Below are positions 26,607 through 34,832 of a DNA stretch of 64,000 nucleotides, piece by piece. Position 1 is the first letter of the stretch. Each line of letters opens with the position of its first letter. Origin of the DNA: Amycolatopsis decaplanina DSM 44594 (lineage in GTDB: Bacteria > Actinomycetota > Actinomycetes > Mycobacteriales > Pseudonocardiaceae). The notes under the pieces are model-generated. The model saw nothing but the letters and a program-made list of their open reading frames with translations, was not told the origin of the DNA and searched no databases. Location: contig NZ_AOHO01000026.1 in the NCBI RefSeq assembly GCF_000342005.1, positions 1 through 64,000 on the forward strand, given 5' to 3'. A program made the position numbers and the translations under genes.

Positions 26607-27851
26607 TCACAGAAGTTCGCGGCCGCGAGTCTCGGGCAGGCCGAGCAGCGCCAGGACGGCGATGCCGTAGCCGACCGCGCCGAACACCATCGCGCCGCCG
26701 GCGCCGAGGAAACCGACCACGGCGGGGAACGTCGCGCCGATGGCCCGGCCGAGGTTGTAGGTGAAGCCCTGCCCGGTCCCGCGCAGCGCCGACGGGTACA
26801 GCTCGGCGAGGAAGGCGCCGAACCCGCTGAAGATCGCGGACATCGAGAACCCGAGCGGGAAGCCGAGGAACAGCACGAGCGTGTTCGCGCCGGATGGGAT
26901 CTGCGTGTAGGCGACGATGAGGCACGCCGACAGCACCGAGAACAGCAGGAACGTCTTCTTGCGGCCCAAGAGATCCGTGAGATAGCCGCCGGTGATGTAC
27001 CCGATGAAGGCGCCGGAGATCAGGAACGCGAGATAACCGCCGGTGCCGATGACGGTGAGGCCGCGGGTGGTCTTCAGGTAGCTCGGCAGCCAGGTCGCGA
27101 GCGTGTAGTAACCGCCCTGGACACCGGTGGCGAGCAGCGCGGCGAAGAACGTCGTGCGCAGCAGGTCCGGCTTGAAGATGCCCGCCAGCGAACCGCGTTC
27201 CTTCTTCGTGGCGCGGGCCGCTTCCGCGACGGGCGCGTCCTGGACGTTCCGCCGGACCCACAGCACCAGCAGCGCCGGGATGACCCCGGTCCAGAACATG
27301 ACGCGCCAGGCGATGTCCGGGCTCCAGATGCTGAAGACCACCGTATAGACGACGACGGACAGCGCCCAGCCGACCGCCCACGCGCTCTGAACGAAGGCGA
27401 CGGTCCGGCCGCGGTAGCGCGCCTGCGAGTACTCCGCCACCAGCGCGGCGCCGGCGGCCCATTCGCCACCGAAGCCCAGGCCCTGCAGGGCGCGGAAGAT
27501 CAGGAGCGTCTCGAAGTTCGGCGCGAACCCGCAGAGCACGGTGAAGACCGTGTACATCGCGATGGTGATCTGGAGGGTGCGGACGCGGCCGATGCGGTCG
27601 GCCAGGACGCCCGCGCCGATCCCGCCGATCGCCGAGACCACCAGCGTCGTGGTGCCGAGCAGGCCCGCCTCGCCGCCGGAAAGGCCGTAGTAGGCGGTGA
27701 TGGCGGCCAGGCCCAGCGGCAGGGTCTGGTAGTCGAACGAGTCGAGCCCGTACCCGCCGAACGCGCCGACGAAGGCCCGGCGGCCTCGCGAACCGAGCGT
27801 GCGGAACCAGGCGAAGGGGCGTGTGTCTTCGGTAGTGGCTGTCGCGTTCAT
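26607..27851 (-). CDS. MFS transporter of the 5-oxoproline operon
   Basis: A 414-residue major facilitator with 12 predicted helices. Family signatures: [13 protein letters not shown] between helices 2 and 3, [22 protein letters not shown] in helices 4-5, and a central basic loop (ATKKERG). Resembles the aromatic-acid/sialate:H+ symporter groups. GGAGG is 6 nt before the ATG at 27851. As first gene of the operon with DUF1445 and pxpABC, it most likely imports the operon's substrate, 5-oxoproline or a precursor. In B. subtilis the corresponding place is taken by an NRAMP-type transporter. Confidence 0.88.
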   Translation of the reverse strand: MNATATTEDTRPFAWFRTLGSRGRRAFVGAFGGYGLDSFDYQTLPLGLAAITAYYGLSGGEAGLLGTTTLVVSAIGGIGAGVLADRIGRVRTLQITIAMYTVFTVLCGFAPNFETLLIFRALQGLGFGGEWAAGAALVAEYSQARYRGRTVAFVQSAWAVGWALSVVVYTVVFSIWSPDIAWRVMFWTGVIPALLVLWVRRNVQDAPVAEAARATKKERGSLAGIFKPDLLRTTFFAALLATGVQGGYYTLATWLPSYLKTTRGLTVIGTGGYLAFLISGAFIGYITGGYLTDLLGRKKTFLLFSVLSACLIVAYTQIPSGANTLVLFLGFPLGFSMSAIFSGFGAFLAELYPSALRGTGQGFTYNLGRAIGATFPAVVGFLGAGGAMVFGAVGYGIAVLALLGLPETRGRELL

Positions 27852-27911
27852 CGGCACCTCCAGAAGGTGAATCCCATCGTGGCACGGGTCACATGGGAAG
27901 CCACTGTAGGT

Positions 27912-27958
27912 ATTGTTCAACAATTCCACAAGAGGATCCTTGGCTGAGCCTCTTGTGG
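27912..27958. promoter_or_regulatory. GntR-type operator region, divergent promoter
   Basis: Two palindromes lie between the MFS and GntR genes. ATTGTTCAACAAT (27912-27924) is a perfect 13-bp palindrome around C, typical in shape of FCD/GntR sites. CCACAAGAGG (27926-27935) and CCTCTTGTGG (27949-27958) are exact inverted arms 13 nt apart. The second ends 18 nt before the GntR start. Confidence 0.65.
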
Positions 27959-27976
27959 CCAGGTAGGATCGGTCAC

Positions 27977-28696
27977 GTGACGATCGCGGAGGGTGGTTCT
28001 GCCTCGGTGCAAGGACTCGAAGCGGATCGCGGCATGATCAGCCGCACCAGCACGGCCGAGAGGGTCGCGGGCGTCCTCCGCACGCGTATCGCGGAGGGGT
28101 TCTTCCTGCCCGGCGTCCGGCTGTCGGAGCACGACATCGGCTCGGCGCTCGGCGTCTCCCGCAACACGCTGCGCGAGGCGTTCCGGCTGCTCACGCACGA
28201 ACGCCTGCTGACCCACGAGCTCAACCGCGGTGTCTTCGTACGGGTGCTGCCCGTCGAGGACGTCGTCGATCTCTACAAGGTGCGCAAGGTCGTCGAGTGC
28301 TCGGCGGTGCGGGCGGTGACGGAGAAGCCGCCGACGTTCGCGAAGCTCGCGCGCCTGGTCGAGGACGGCAGGATCGCCGAACGGAGTGAGCGCTGGCAGG
28401 ACCTCGGCACCGCGAACATCCGGTTCCATTCGGCGATCGCGGAGCTGAGCGGCAGCGAACGGATCGACGAGCTGATGCGCGGCATCCTCGCCGAGCTGCG
28501 GCTGGTGTTCCACATGATGGCCGACCCGCGGCGCTTCCACGAGCCGTACCTCAAGCGCAACGCGGAGATCCTCGAGCGCATCGAGGCCGGCGACGGCTTG
28601 GGCGCCGAAAAGCTCCTCGCGCAGTACCTCACCGACGCCGAAAACCAGCTCGTCGAGGCCTACGCGGAACGCTCCCAGACGCAACCCGGCACCTGA
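27977..28696 (+). CDS. GntR-family (FCD) transcriptional regulator
   Basis: About 239 residues starting at GTG 27977 (AGGTAGGA upstream); ATG 28034 is an alternative. N-terminal winged helix: TAERVAGVLRTRIAEGFFLPGVRLSEHDIGSALGVSRNTLREAFRLLTHERLL. The C-terminal FCD domain has the expected metal/ligand pattern (ANIRFHSAIAEL, and a later His in RRFHEPYLKRNAEI). It faces the MFS/pxp operon across two palindromes and should repress it until 5-oxoproline or a related acid binds. Its 3' end overlaps the left arm of the hairpin at 28687. Confidence 0.87.
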   Translation: MTIAEGGSASVQGLEADRGMISRTSTAERVAGVLRTRIAEGFFLPGVRLSEHDIGSALGVSRNTLREAFRLLTHERLLTHELNRGVFVRVLPVEDVVDLYKVRKVVECSAVRAVTEKPPTFAKLARLVEDGRIAERSERWQDLGTANIRFHSAIAELSGSERIDELMRGILAELRLVFHMMADPRRFHEPYLKRNAEILERIEAGDGLGAEKLLAQYLTDAENQLVEAYAERSQTQPGT

Positions 28697-28737
28697 TTGC
28701 GATAGTCGGCAAAGCGAACTATCGCAATCAGGTGCCG
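28687..28737. terminator. Perfect 20-bp hairpin at convergent 3' ends
   Basis: Arms 28687-28706 and 28718-28737 (beginning CGGCACCTGATTGCG) pair perfectly over an 11-nt loop. The left arm includes the last codons and stop of the GntR gene; the GH16 stop lies 22 nt beyond the right arm. Bidirectional terminator. Confidence 0.8.
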
Positions 28738-28759
28738 AATTGCGTGGGGTGGGGAGCGT

Positions 28760-29986
28760 TTAGGGCGTGGTCCACTTTTGGTTCGCGGCGCCGGTGCAGG
28801 TCCAGATCTGCAGGCGGGTGCCGTTGGCCGAGGAGTTCCCGGTGGCGTCCAGGCATTTGTTCGCCTGCGGGTTCACGATGTCCCGCGCTCCGCTGATCGC
28901 CCACTTCTGCGCGCCGGATCCGTTGCAGTCCCACAGTTGCACGGCCGTGCCGTCCGCGGTCCCGCCGCCGGAGACGTCCATGCACTTGCCGAGCGCGCGG
29001 ATCGTGCCGTCGCCGCCGATGGTCCAGTTCTGCGCGGCGTTCCCGTTGCAGTCGGTGATCTGGATCGGGGTGCCGTTGGCGGTGTTCGCGCCCGCGACGT
29101 CGACGCATTTGCCGCCGATGCCGGTGATCCGCCCGGTGTTCCCGGCGGTGTCGCTGGAGTTGACGCGCACGTAGTCGACGACCAAGCGCTGCGGGAAGAC
29201 GGTGCTGGAGTTCGGGTCACCCGGCCAGTAGCCGCCGACGGCGAGGTTCAGGATCAGGTAGAAGGGGTGGTCGAAGACCCACCGGTTGCCGTTGAGGTCG
29301 GCGGGGGTGCGGGTCTGGTAGAGGTTCCCGTCCACGTACCACTTGATCTGGTTCGGCGACCAGTCGACGGCGTAGGTGTGGAAGTCGTCGGAGAAGTTCG
29401 GGCCGTTGTAGGCCGCGCCGATGCCGCCCGCGCCGGAGTAACCGGGGCCGTGGATGGTGCCGTGCACCGTGTTCGGCTCGAAGCCGACGTTCTCCATGAT
29501 GTCGATCTCGCCGCTGTTGGGCCAGCCGACGTTGCCGATGTCGGCGCCGAGCATCCAGAACGCGGGCCACATCCCTTGTCCACGCGGCAGTTTCATCCGC
29601 GCTTCGAACCGGCCGTAGGTCTGGGTGAACTGGCCCTGCGTGGACAACCGGGCCGAGGTGTACTCGCAGCGCCCATACCAGCAGTTGTAGTTGCCCGGGT
29701 TCTCCTTCTTCGCGGTGATGACCAGGTTGCCCTGGCCGTCGAGCGCCGCGTTGTTCGTCCCGGACGTGTACCACTGCCGCTCGTGGTTGTTCACGTTGTC
29801 GCCGGTCTCGAAATGCCACTTCGAAGTGTCGATGCCCGCGCCGGCGGGCCCGTTGAAATCGTCGGTGAAGCTCGCGGCCATGACCGCGGCCTCGGAGGCC
29901 GGGGCCTGTGCGGTGGCCGGGAGCGAGCCGAGCAGGACGCCGGCGGCGAGGAGTGCCGTCCAGCGGAAGCGGAAGGAGATGGACAT
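28760..29986 (-). CDS. Secreted GH16 beta-glucanase with CBM13 domain
   Basis: A 408-residue secreted glycoside hydrolase. A signal peptide (FRWTALLAAGVLLGSLPATAQA) precedes the GH16 catalytic domain (about 35-280) with the double-Glu motif GEIDIMENVG. A C-terminal ricin-type beta-trefoil (CBM13, about 285-408) has three QxW-like repeats (AQNWTIG, AQKWAIS, NQKWTTP). GH16 enzymes of this kind cleave beta-1,3 or mixed beta-1,3/1,4-glucans. GAGAGG lies 8 nt before the ATG at 29986. With the ROK regulator and GH1 beta-glucosidase next to it, it forms a beta-glucan utilisation locus. Confidence 0.92.
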   Translation of the reverse strand: MSISFRFRWTALLAAGVLLGSLPATAQAPASEAAVMAASFTDDFNGPAGAGIDTSKWHFETGDNVNNHERQWYTSGTNNAALDGQGNLVITAKKENPGNYNCWYGRCEYTSARLSTQGQFTQTYGRFEARMKLPRGQGMWPAFWMLGADIGNVGWPNSGEIDIMENVGFEPNTVHGTIHGPGYSGAGGIGAAYNGPNFSDDFHTYAVDWSPNQIKWYVDGNLYQTRTPADLNGNRWVFDHPFYLILNLAVGGYWPGDPNSSTVFPQRLVVDYVRVNSSDTAGNTGRITGIGGKCVDVAGANTANGTPIQITDCNGNAAQNWTIGGDGTIRALGKCMDVSGGGTADGTAVQLWDCNGSGAQKWAISGARDIVNPQANKCLDATGNSSANGTRLQIWTCTGAANQKWTTP

Positions 29987-30060
29987 CGTTGTCGCCTCTC
30001 TGACCGTTGGGGACCCCGCGCGGCAGGACACGCGAGAGAACGGAAAGCGCTGGCAGAACC

Positions 30061-30085
30061 ACTTTGTTGTGCCTGGCAACAAAGT
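30061..30085. promoter_or_regulatory. Operator-like inverted repeat before the GH16 gene
   Basis: ACTTTGTTG (30061-30069) and CAACAAAGT (30077-30085) are exact inverted arms 7 nt apart, in the promoter region between the ROK stop and the GH16 start. The neighbouring ROK protein is the obvious candidate to bind it. Confidence 0.6.
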
Positions 30086-30149
30086 ATGCATGGTCTCTAC
30101 CACTGCGACAAGATGTCCGGTGAGGTATTTTTCGACCTCGAATTAAGGC

Positions 30150-31430
30150 TCAGGCGGCCGTGCCCCGCTTCGACCCGGCCGTCCGCGGGTCCGCGCCCTG
30201 CTCCAGGAGGGCCGCGACCGGGAGGGTGGCGGCTCCTATGGCGACGGCGTCCGGCCCGAGCTGCCCGAGTTCGATCTCGGTCTGGTCGAACACGTGCGCC
30301 AGCGCGTGCTCACCCGCCACCCGCCGGATCTCGGGCAGATACCGCTCGCCGAGCGCCAGCCCGGCCCAGCCACCCAGCACGATCCGCTCCGGGTTGAACA
30401 AATTGATCAGGTTGCCGATCCCGGCGCCGAGGTAGCCCGCCGTCTCCTCCAGCACCTTGGCCGCGGCCTTGGACTTGCCCGCGGACTCCAGCAGGGCGGT
30501 GAACTGCGTCTGTTCGTCCTCGTCCGAGGCCGTCTTTCCGCCGCGTGCCTTGCGATAGCGGGCGAGGACACCTTCCGCGCCGACGTAGGACTCCAGGCAG
30601 CCGCGTGCTCCGCAGCGGCATTCCTGCCCGCCGTAGACGATCGTCGTGTGCCCCCATTCGCCCGCGCTGCTGGTGGAGCCCCGGTAGGTGATGCCGTCGG
30701 CGACCACGGCCGCGCCGACCCCGGAGCCGATCAGGACGATCACCGCGTGCCGGGCGCCGCGGCCGGCGCCGAACCACATTTCGCCCTGGCCTTGGGTTTT
30801 CGCGCCGTTGTCGACGAACAGCGGCAACTCGACGCCCTCCTCGCGCAGGAGGTCGGTGAGCGGGACTTCTTTCCAGCCGATGGTGGGCGCGTGCACGCGG
30901 AGTGCCTCGCCCTGTTCGACGGTGCCGGGGACGCCGACGCCGACACCGAGCACGGTCGCTTCGTCGATTCCCGATTCCGTGATCACTTCCCGGAGTCCGG
31001 ACGCCACCTGGGCGACGGCGGCGGCCGCGTCCGGCCGGGGCGAAGCGAGGGGATGCTCGACGGTGGCGAGCCGGTTCATGGTGAGGTCGAACAGTTCGAC
31101 CTTCACCCCGGTCTCGCCGATGTCGACGCCCGCGACATGGCCGTACGCCGGGTCGACACGGAGCAGGACGCGCGGCCTGCCGCCGTCGGATTCGACCAGT
31201 CCGGCTTCGACGATGAGGCGTTCTTCACCGAGTTCGGCGGTCACGTTGCTGACGGTCGCGGCGCTCAAACCGGTCAGGCCGCTCAATTCGTGGCGGCTGA
31301 GCGGGCCGTCGAAGTAGAGTTTCGACAGCAGGAGGGAACGGTTGTGCCGCCGCAGGTCACGGACGGTGGTGCGCTTGGCAGGCATGCGGATACCCATCTT
31401 ATGGCGGCGGACCTTTCCAGGATGCCCCAC
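30150..31430 (-). CDS. ROK-family transcriptional regulator
   Basis: A 426-residue ROK repressor: N-terminal winged helix (NRSLLLSKLYFDGPLSRHELSGLTGLSAATVSNVTAEL) plus a sugar-kinase-like domain with the DIGETG phosphate motif and the CX-C-X-C zinc signature ECRCGARGCLESYVG. GGAGG lies 8 nt before GTG 31430, so I place the start there; ATG 31448, 31397 or 31385 are alternatives. It sits between GH16 and the divergent GH1 gene and very likely senses a glucose-type sugar or beta-glucan fragment. Confidence 0.88.
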   Translation of the reverse strand: MGHPGKVRRHKMGIRMPAKRTTVRDLRRHNRSLLLSKLYFDGPLSRHELSGLTGLSAATVSNVTAELGEERLIVEAGLVESDGGRPRVLLRVDPAYGHVAGVDIGETGVKVELFDLTMNRLATVEHPLASPRPDAAAAVAQVASGLREVITESGIDEATVLGVGVGVPGTVEQGEALRVHAPTIGWKEVPLTDLLREEGVELPLFVDNGAKTQGQGEMWFGAGRGARHAVIVLIGSGVGAAVVADGITYRGSTSSAGEWGHTTIVYGGQECRCGARGCLESYVGAEGVLARYRKARGGKTASDEDEQTQFTALLESAGKSKAAAKVLEETAGYLGAGIGNLINLFNPERIVLGGWAGLALGERYLPEIRRVAGEHALAHVFDQTEIELGQLGPDAVAIGAATLPVAALLEQGADPRTAGSKRGTAA

Positions 31431-31493
31431 GACCTTATCCTCCGCCATGTATCAACTGGTGAAATAAGGCGGGCGCGCCGGGAAGAGGGGGCC

Positions 31494-32882
31494 ATGACGG
31501 AGGACGACGAGCTCATCGGCACCTTGCCGCCGGACTTCCGGTGGGGTGTCGGCAGCTCGGCGTACCAGATCGAAGGCGCGGTCGCCGAAGACGGACGAAC
31601 ACCGTCCATTTGGGACACCTACGCCCAGTCCCCGTGGTCCGTCGACAACGGGGACACCGGCGAGGTCGCTTGCGACCACTACCACCGGATGCCCGACGAC
31701 ATCGCGCTGATCAAGGAACTCGGGGTCGACACCTACCGGTTCTCCGTTTCCTGGACCCGCGTGCAGCCGCGCGGGCGCGGCGGCGTCAACCCCGCCGGGA
31801 TCGCCTTTTACGACCGGCTGGTCGACGAACTGCTCAACAACGGCATCGATCCCTGGCTGACGCTGTACCACTGGGATCTGCCGCAGCACCTCGAAGACGC
31901 GGGCGGCTGGCCCGCGCGGGACACCGCTGTCCGGTTCGCCGACTACGCGATGCTCGTGTTCGAGCGGCTGAGCGACCGTGTCCATTACTGGACCACGCTG
32001 AGCGAGCCGTGGTGCACGGCCATGCACGGCTACGTCCACGGGGTGATGGCGCCCGGCCGCCGGGACGCGAAGGCGGGGATGGCGGCGGCGCATCACCTGC
32101 TGCTCGGCCACGGTCTCGCCGTGCGGCGGATGCGGGAACTCGCGCCGCCCGGTACGAAGTTCGGCATCACGCTCAACCTGAGCACGGCCGACCCGGCCAC
32201 CCCCAGCGAGGCCGATCGTGCGGCCGCCCGCTTCGAGGATGGGCTCGGGACGAGGTTCTACCTCGACGCGCTCGTGCACGGCCGGTACCCGGAGGACGTC
32301 CTCGAGACCCTCGCGCGGCAGGGTATCCGCCTGCCGTCCGAGCCGTGGGATCCGTCGATCATCGCGGCGCCGCTCGATTTCCTCGGCGTCGACTACTACT
32401 TCGGAACGCGGTACTCGGGGGTCGAGGAGAACGGGAACGCGGTGGAGCACTTCGGGATACCCACGTTCCGCAAGGTCCCGTTCGGGGCGCCGTCGACGGT
32501 GCTGGGCTGGGAGATCCTGCCGCACAAGCTCACCGAACTGCTCGTCCGGATCAGCCGGGACTACCCCGGCCTGCCGCTTTACGTCACCGAGAACGGCGCC
32601 GCGTTCGCCGACGTCCCCGACGAGACCGGATTCGTCCGCGACGACGACCGCGCCGCGTACCTGTCCGCGCACATCGCCGCCACCGCCGCCGCGCGGCAGG
32701 CGGGCGCGGACGTCCGCGGCTATTTCGCTTGGTCCTTTTTGGACAGTTTCGAATGGGCTTACGGCTACGCGAAGCGGCTCGGCCTGGTCCGGGTCGACCG
32801 TGCGACGCAGGCGCGGACGATCAAGCAGAGCGGGCTGGTCTACCGCGACCTCGTCCAGCGGGTGCGAGGCGGCCGGCGGTAG
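31494..32882 (+). CDS. GH1 beta-glucosidase
   Basis: A 462-residue intracellular glycosidase without signal peptide, splitting beta-linked gluco-oligosaccharides. N-terminal FRWGVGSSAYQIEGA, catalytic nucleophile in PLYVTENGAAF (about 362) and C-terminal GYFAWSFLDSFEWAYGY are standard. The acid/base motif is TLSEPW (about 166) instead of the usual T(L/F)NEP: Asn is replaced by Ser. GAAGAGGGG precedes the ATG. It diverges from the ROK regulator by a short gap (about 63 nt) that must hold both promoters. Confidence 0.92.
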   Translation: MTEDDELIGTLPPDFRWGVGSSAYQIEGAVAEDGRTPSIWDTYAQSPWSVDNGDTGEVACDHYHRMPDDIALIKELGVDTYRFSVSWTRVQPRGRGGVNPAGIAFYDRLVDELLNNGIDPWLTLYHWDLPQHLEDAGGWPARDTAVRFADYAMLVFERLSDRVHYWTTLSEPWCTAMHGYVHGVMAPGRRDAKAGMAAAHHLLLGHGLAVRRMRELAPPGTKFGITLNLSTADPATPSEADRAAARFEDGLGTRFYLDALVHGRYPEDVLETLARQGIRLPSEPWDPSIIAAPLDFLGVDYYFGTRYSGVEENGNAVEHFGIPTFRKVPFGAPSTVLGWEILPHKLTELLVRISRDYPGLPLYVTENGAAFADVPDETGFVRDDDRAAYLSAHIAATAAARQAGADVRGYFAWSFLDSFEWAYGYAKRLGLVRVDRATQARTIKQSGLVYRDLVQRVRGGRR

Positions 32883-32992
32883 GGCTTGCTCCACCACTGA
32901 ACCGGCGGCCCGCTCCATTCTTCCCGATGACCTCGCGTCCTAGGTTCGGCAGCGGAAAGTTCTCGCCGGTACCGGAAACGTGGGGGACAGTG

Positions 32993-33718
32993 ATGACCGT
33001 CAGGCTCGAACGGCGTGACCAGCCGGAGACAGCGCCACGAAAAACGTGGTGGCGAAGGGCAGGGATGGCGCCGCTGGGGCCGATGGCCGTCATCGTCGTG
33101 GTGTTCCTGGCCTTTTCGATGCCGCCGTATCTGTCGTTGGACCCGTCACAGTCGCGGGTGCCGCAGCCGCCGGGGTTCACGTCGCACTACTGGTTCCTCT
33201 CGGCGCACGTGCTGTTCGGCTCGATCGCGATGGTCTCCGCGCTGCTCCAGATCTGGCCGTGGTTCCGGGCGAAGTACCCGGCGGTGCACAGGAAGCTCGG
33301 CCGGGTGTACGTCTTCGCAGGGGTGCTACCGGCCGGATTGATGGCGCTGACCGTGGGCGCGATGAGCCCGTTCGGCCCGACGACGCGGGTGGCCAATGTC
33401 GTCGCCGGGGTGCTGTGGCTGGCGTGCACGTTCGCCGGCTGGCGCGCGGCACGGCAGCGCCGGTTCGGCGACCACCGTCGCTGGATGATCCGCAGTTTCG
33501 CCTTGACCATGTCGATCATCGTCAGCAGGGTGGTCGGGCCGATCGCGATGATCACGCTGGAACCTCAGCTGGAGACCACGTTCGGCGGCAGCGAGATCGC
33601 CTTCTCGCAATCGGTCGCCGCGATCACGGCCTGGCTGAGCCCGACGCTGGTCATGATCGCCACGCAGTGGTACCTCGATCGCCGTCCGGTCAAGAAGAAG
33701 TCAGCGATCGCGCGATGA
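32993..33718 (+). CDS. DUF2306 membrane protein
   Basis: A 241-residue integral membrane protein with about six helices. The pattern SAHVLFGSIAMVSALLQIWPWFRAKYPAVHRKLGRVYV, with paired conserved His residues, and FGDHRRWMIRSFALTMSIIVSRV are typical of DUF2306, a family suspected to bind haem because of these histidines. GGGGGA precedes the ATG. Its 3' end overlaps the convergent acyl-CoA dehydrogenase by 29 nt. Function unknown. Confidence 0.8.
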   Translation: MTVRLERRDQPETAPRKTWWRRAGMAPLGPMAVIVVVFLAFSMPPYLSLDPSQSRVPQPPGFTSHYWFLSAHVLFGSIAMVSALLQIWPWFRAKYPAVHRKLGRVYVFAGVLPAGLMALTVGAMSPFGPTTRVANVVAGVLWLACTFAGWRAARQRRFGDHRRWMIRSFALTMSIIVSRVVGPIAMITLEPQLETTFGGSEIAFSQSVAAITAWLSPTLVMIATQWYLDRRPVKKKSAIAR

Positions 33719-34832
33719 TCGTCCGCTGCACTTCGGAGGCGCCTTCGTAGATCCGCGGCGCCCGGACCTCCCGGTAGAGGTGTTCGAGCAGATGCCCTCG
33801 CCGCAGCGCCCGGGCGCCGTGGATCTGCACGGCCGAGTCGACGACGTACTGGGCGGTCTCGGTGGCGAACAGCTTCGCCATCGCGGCCCGGCCCGCGAGA
33901 TTCCGCTCGCCCGCGTCGTACGCTGCCGCAGCGGCGTAGACGAGCAGACGCGAAGCCTCGGTACGGGTCGCCATTTCGGCCAGGGTGTGGGCCACGGTCT
34001 GCTGTTTCAGCAACGGCCCGCCGAACGCCACCCGGGTCTGGGCGTGGGCGACGGCGGTGTCGAGCGCGGCCTGCGCCATCCCGACGGCGAACGCGCCGAC
34101 ACTCGGCCGGAACAGGTCCAGGGTCCGCATGGCGACACCGAAACCGCGGTCCTGCTCGCCGAGCAGTTCGCCCCGTTCCACGCGGACGCCGTCGAACACG
34201 AGGGTGCCGATCGGATGCGGGCTGACGAGGTCGAGGTGCTCGCCCGACAGTCCGGCGCGATCGGCGGGGACGACGAACGCGGAGACCCCGCGCGATCCCG
34301 CTTCCGGCGTGGTGCGGGCGAAAACGCTGTAGAAATCGGCCTCGGGGGCGTTGGAGATCCACATCTTCTCGCCGGTGAGACGCCAGCCGTCACCGTCGGG
34401 TTCGGCGGCGAGTTCCAGCGCCGCCGCGTCCGAGCCCGCGTTCGGTTCGGTGAGCGCGAAAGCGGCGACGGCGTCACCCGCGGCCACGGCGGGAACCCAT
34501 TTCGCGACCTGCGGGTCCTGACCGGACTGAAGCACCGGATACGTGCCCAAACCCTGCAGTGCCAACGCCGTTTCGGCTTCGGTGCTCTGACTCGCGAGCG
34601 ATTCCCGCAGGATGCAGAGATCCGTCGCGGCCGCCTCCCGGCTCGGGCTGCCGCCGTCGACACCGGGGAACAGCCGGGAGAGCAGGCCGAGCGCGCCCAT
34701 TTCCTTGAGCAGCGGCCGGTTGACCGCGCCCTCGGTGCCGGATTCGGCCAGCGGGCGGAGCTTTTCGGCACCCAGCCGCCGGACTTCCTTGGCGAAGGCC
34801 TGCTGTTCGGGGCTCAGTGCGAAGGCGGTCAT
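33690..34832 (-). CDS. Acyl-CoA dehydrogenase of aromatic acid operon
   Basis: A 380-residue flavoprotein dehydrogenase. FALTEPNAGSDAAALELAAEP and LTGEKMWISNAPEADFY form the FAD/substrate site, and the C-terminus shows QIHGARALRRGHLLEHLYREVRAPRIYEGASEVQRTIIAR. Its ATG overlaps the stop of the large monooxygenase/reductase gene (4 nt), so both act together, likely in beta-oxidation-like steps after aromatic ring attack. Confidence 0.9.
   Translation of the reverse strand: MTAFALSPEQQAFAKEVRRLGAEKLRPLAESGTEGAVNRPLLKEMGALGLLSRLFPGVDGGSPSREAAATDLCILRESLASQSTEAETALALQGLGTYPVLQSGQDPQVAKWVPAVAAGDAVAAFALTEPNAGSDAAALELAAEPDGDGWRLTGEKMWISNAPEADFYSVFARTTPEAGSRGVSAFVVPADRAGLSGEHLDLVSPHPIGTLVFDGVRVERGELLGEQDRGFGVAMRTLDLFRPSVGAFAVGMAQAALDTAVAHAQTRVAFGGPLLKQQTVAHTLAEMATRTEASRLLVYAAAAAYDAGERNLAGRAAMAKLFATETAQYVVDSAVQIHGARALRRGHLLEHLYREVRAPRIYEGASEVQRTIIARSLTSS

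Noticed and set aside
31541..33718. Long plus-strand frame joining the GH1 region to DUF2306
   Set aside because: Its first part is an Arg-rich shifted reading of GH1; only the end, from 32993, is a real gene.
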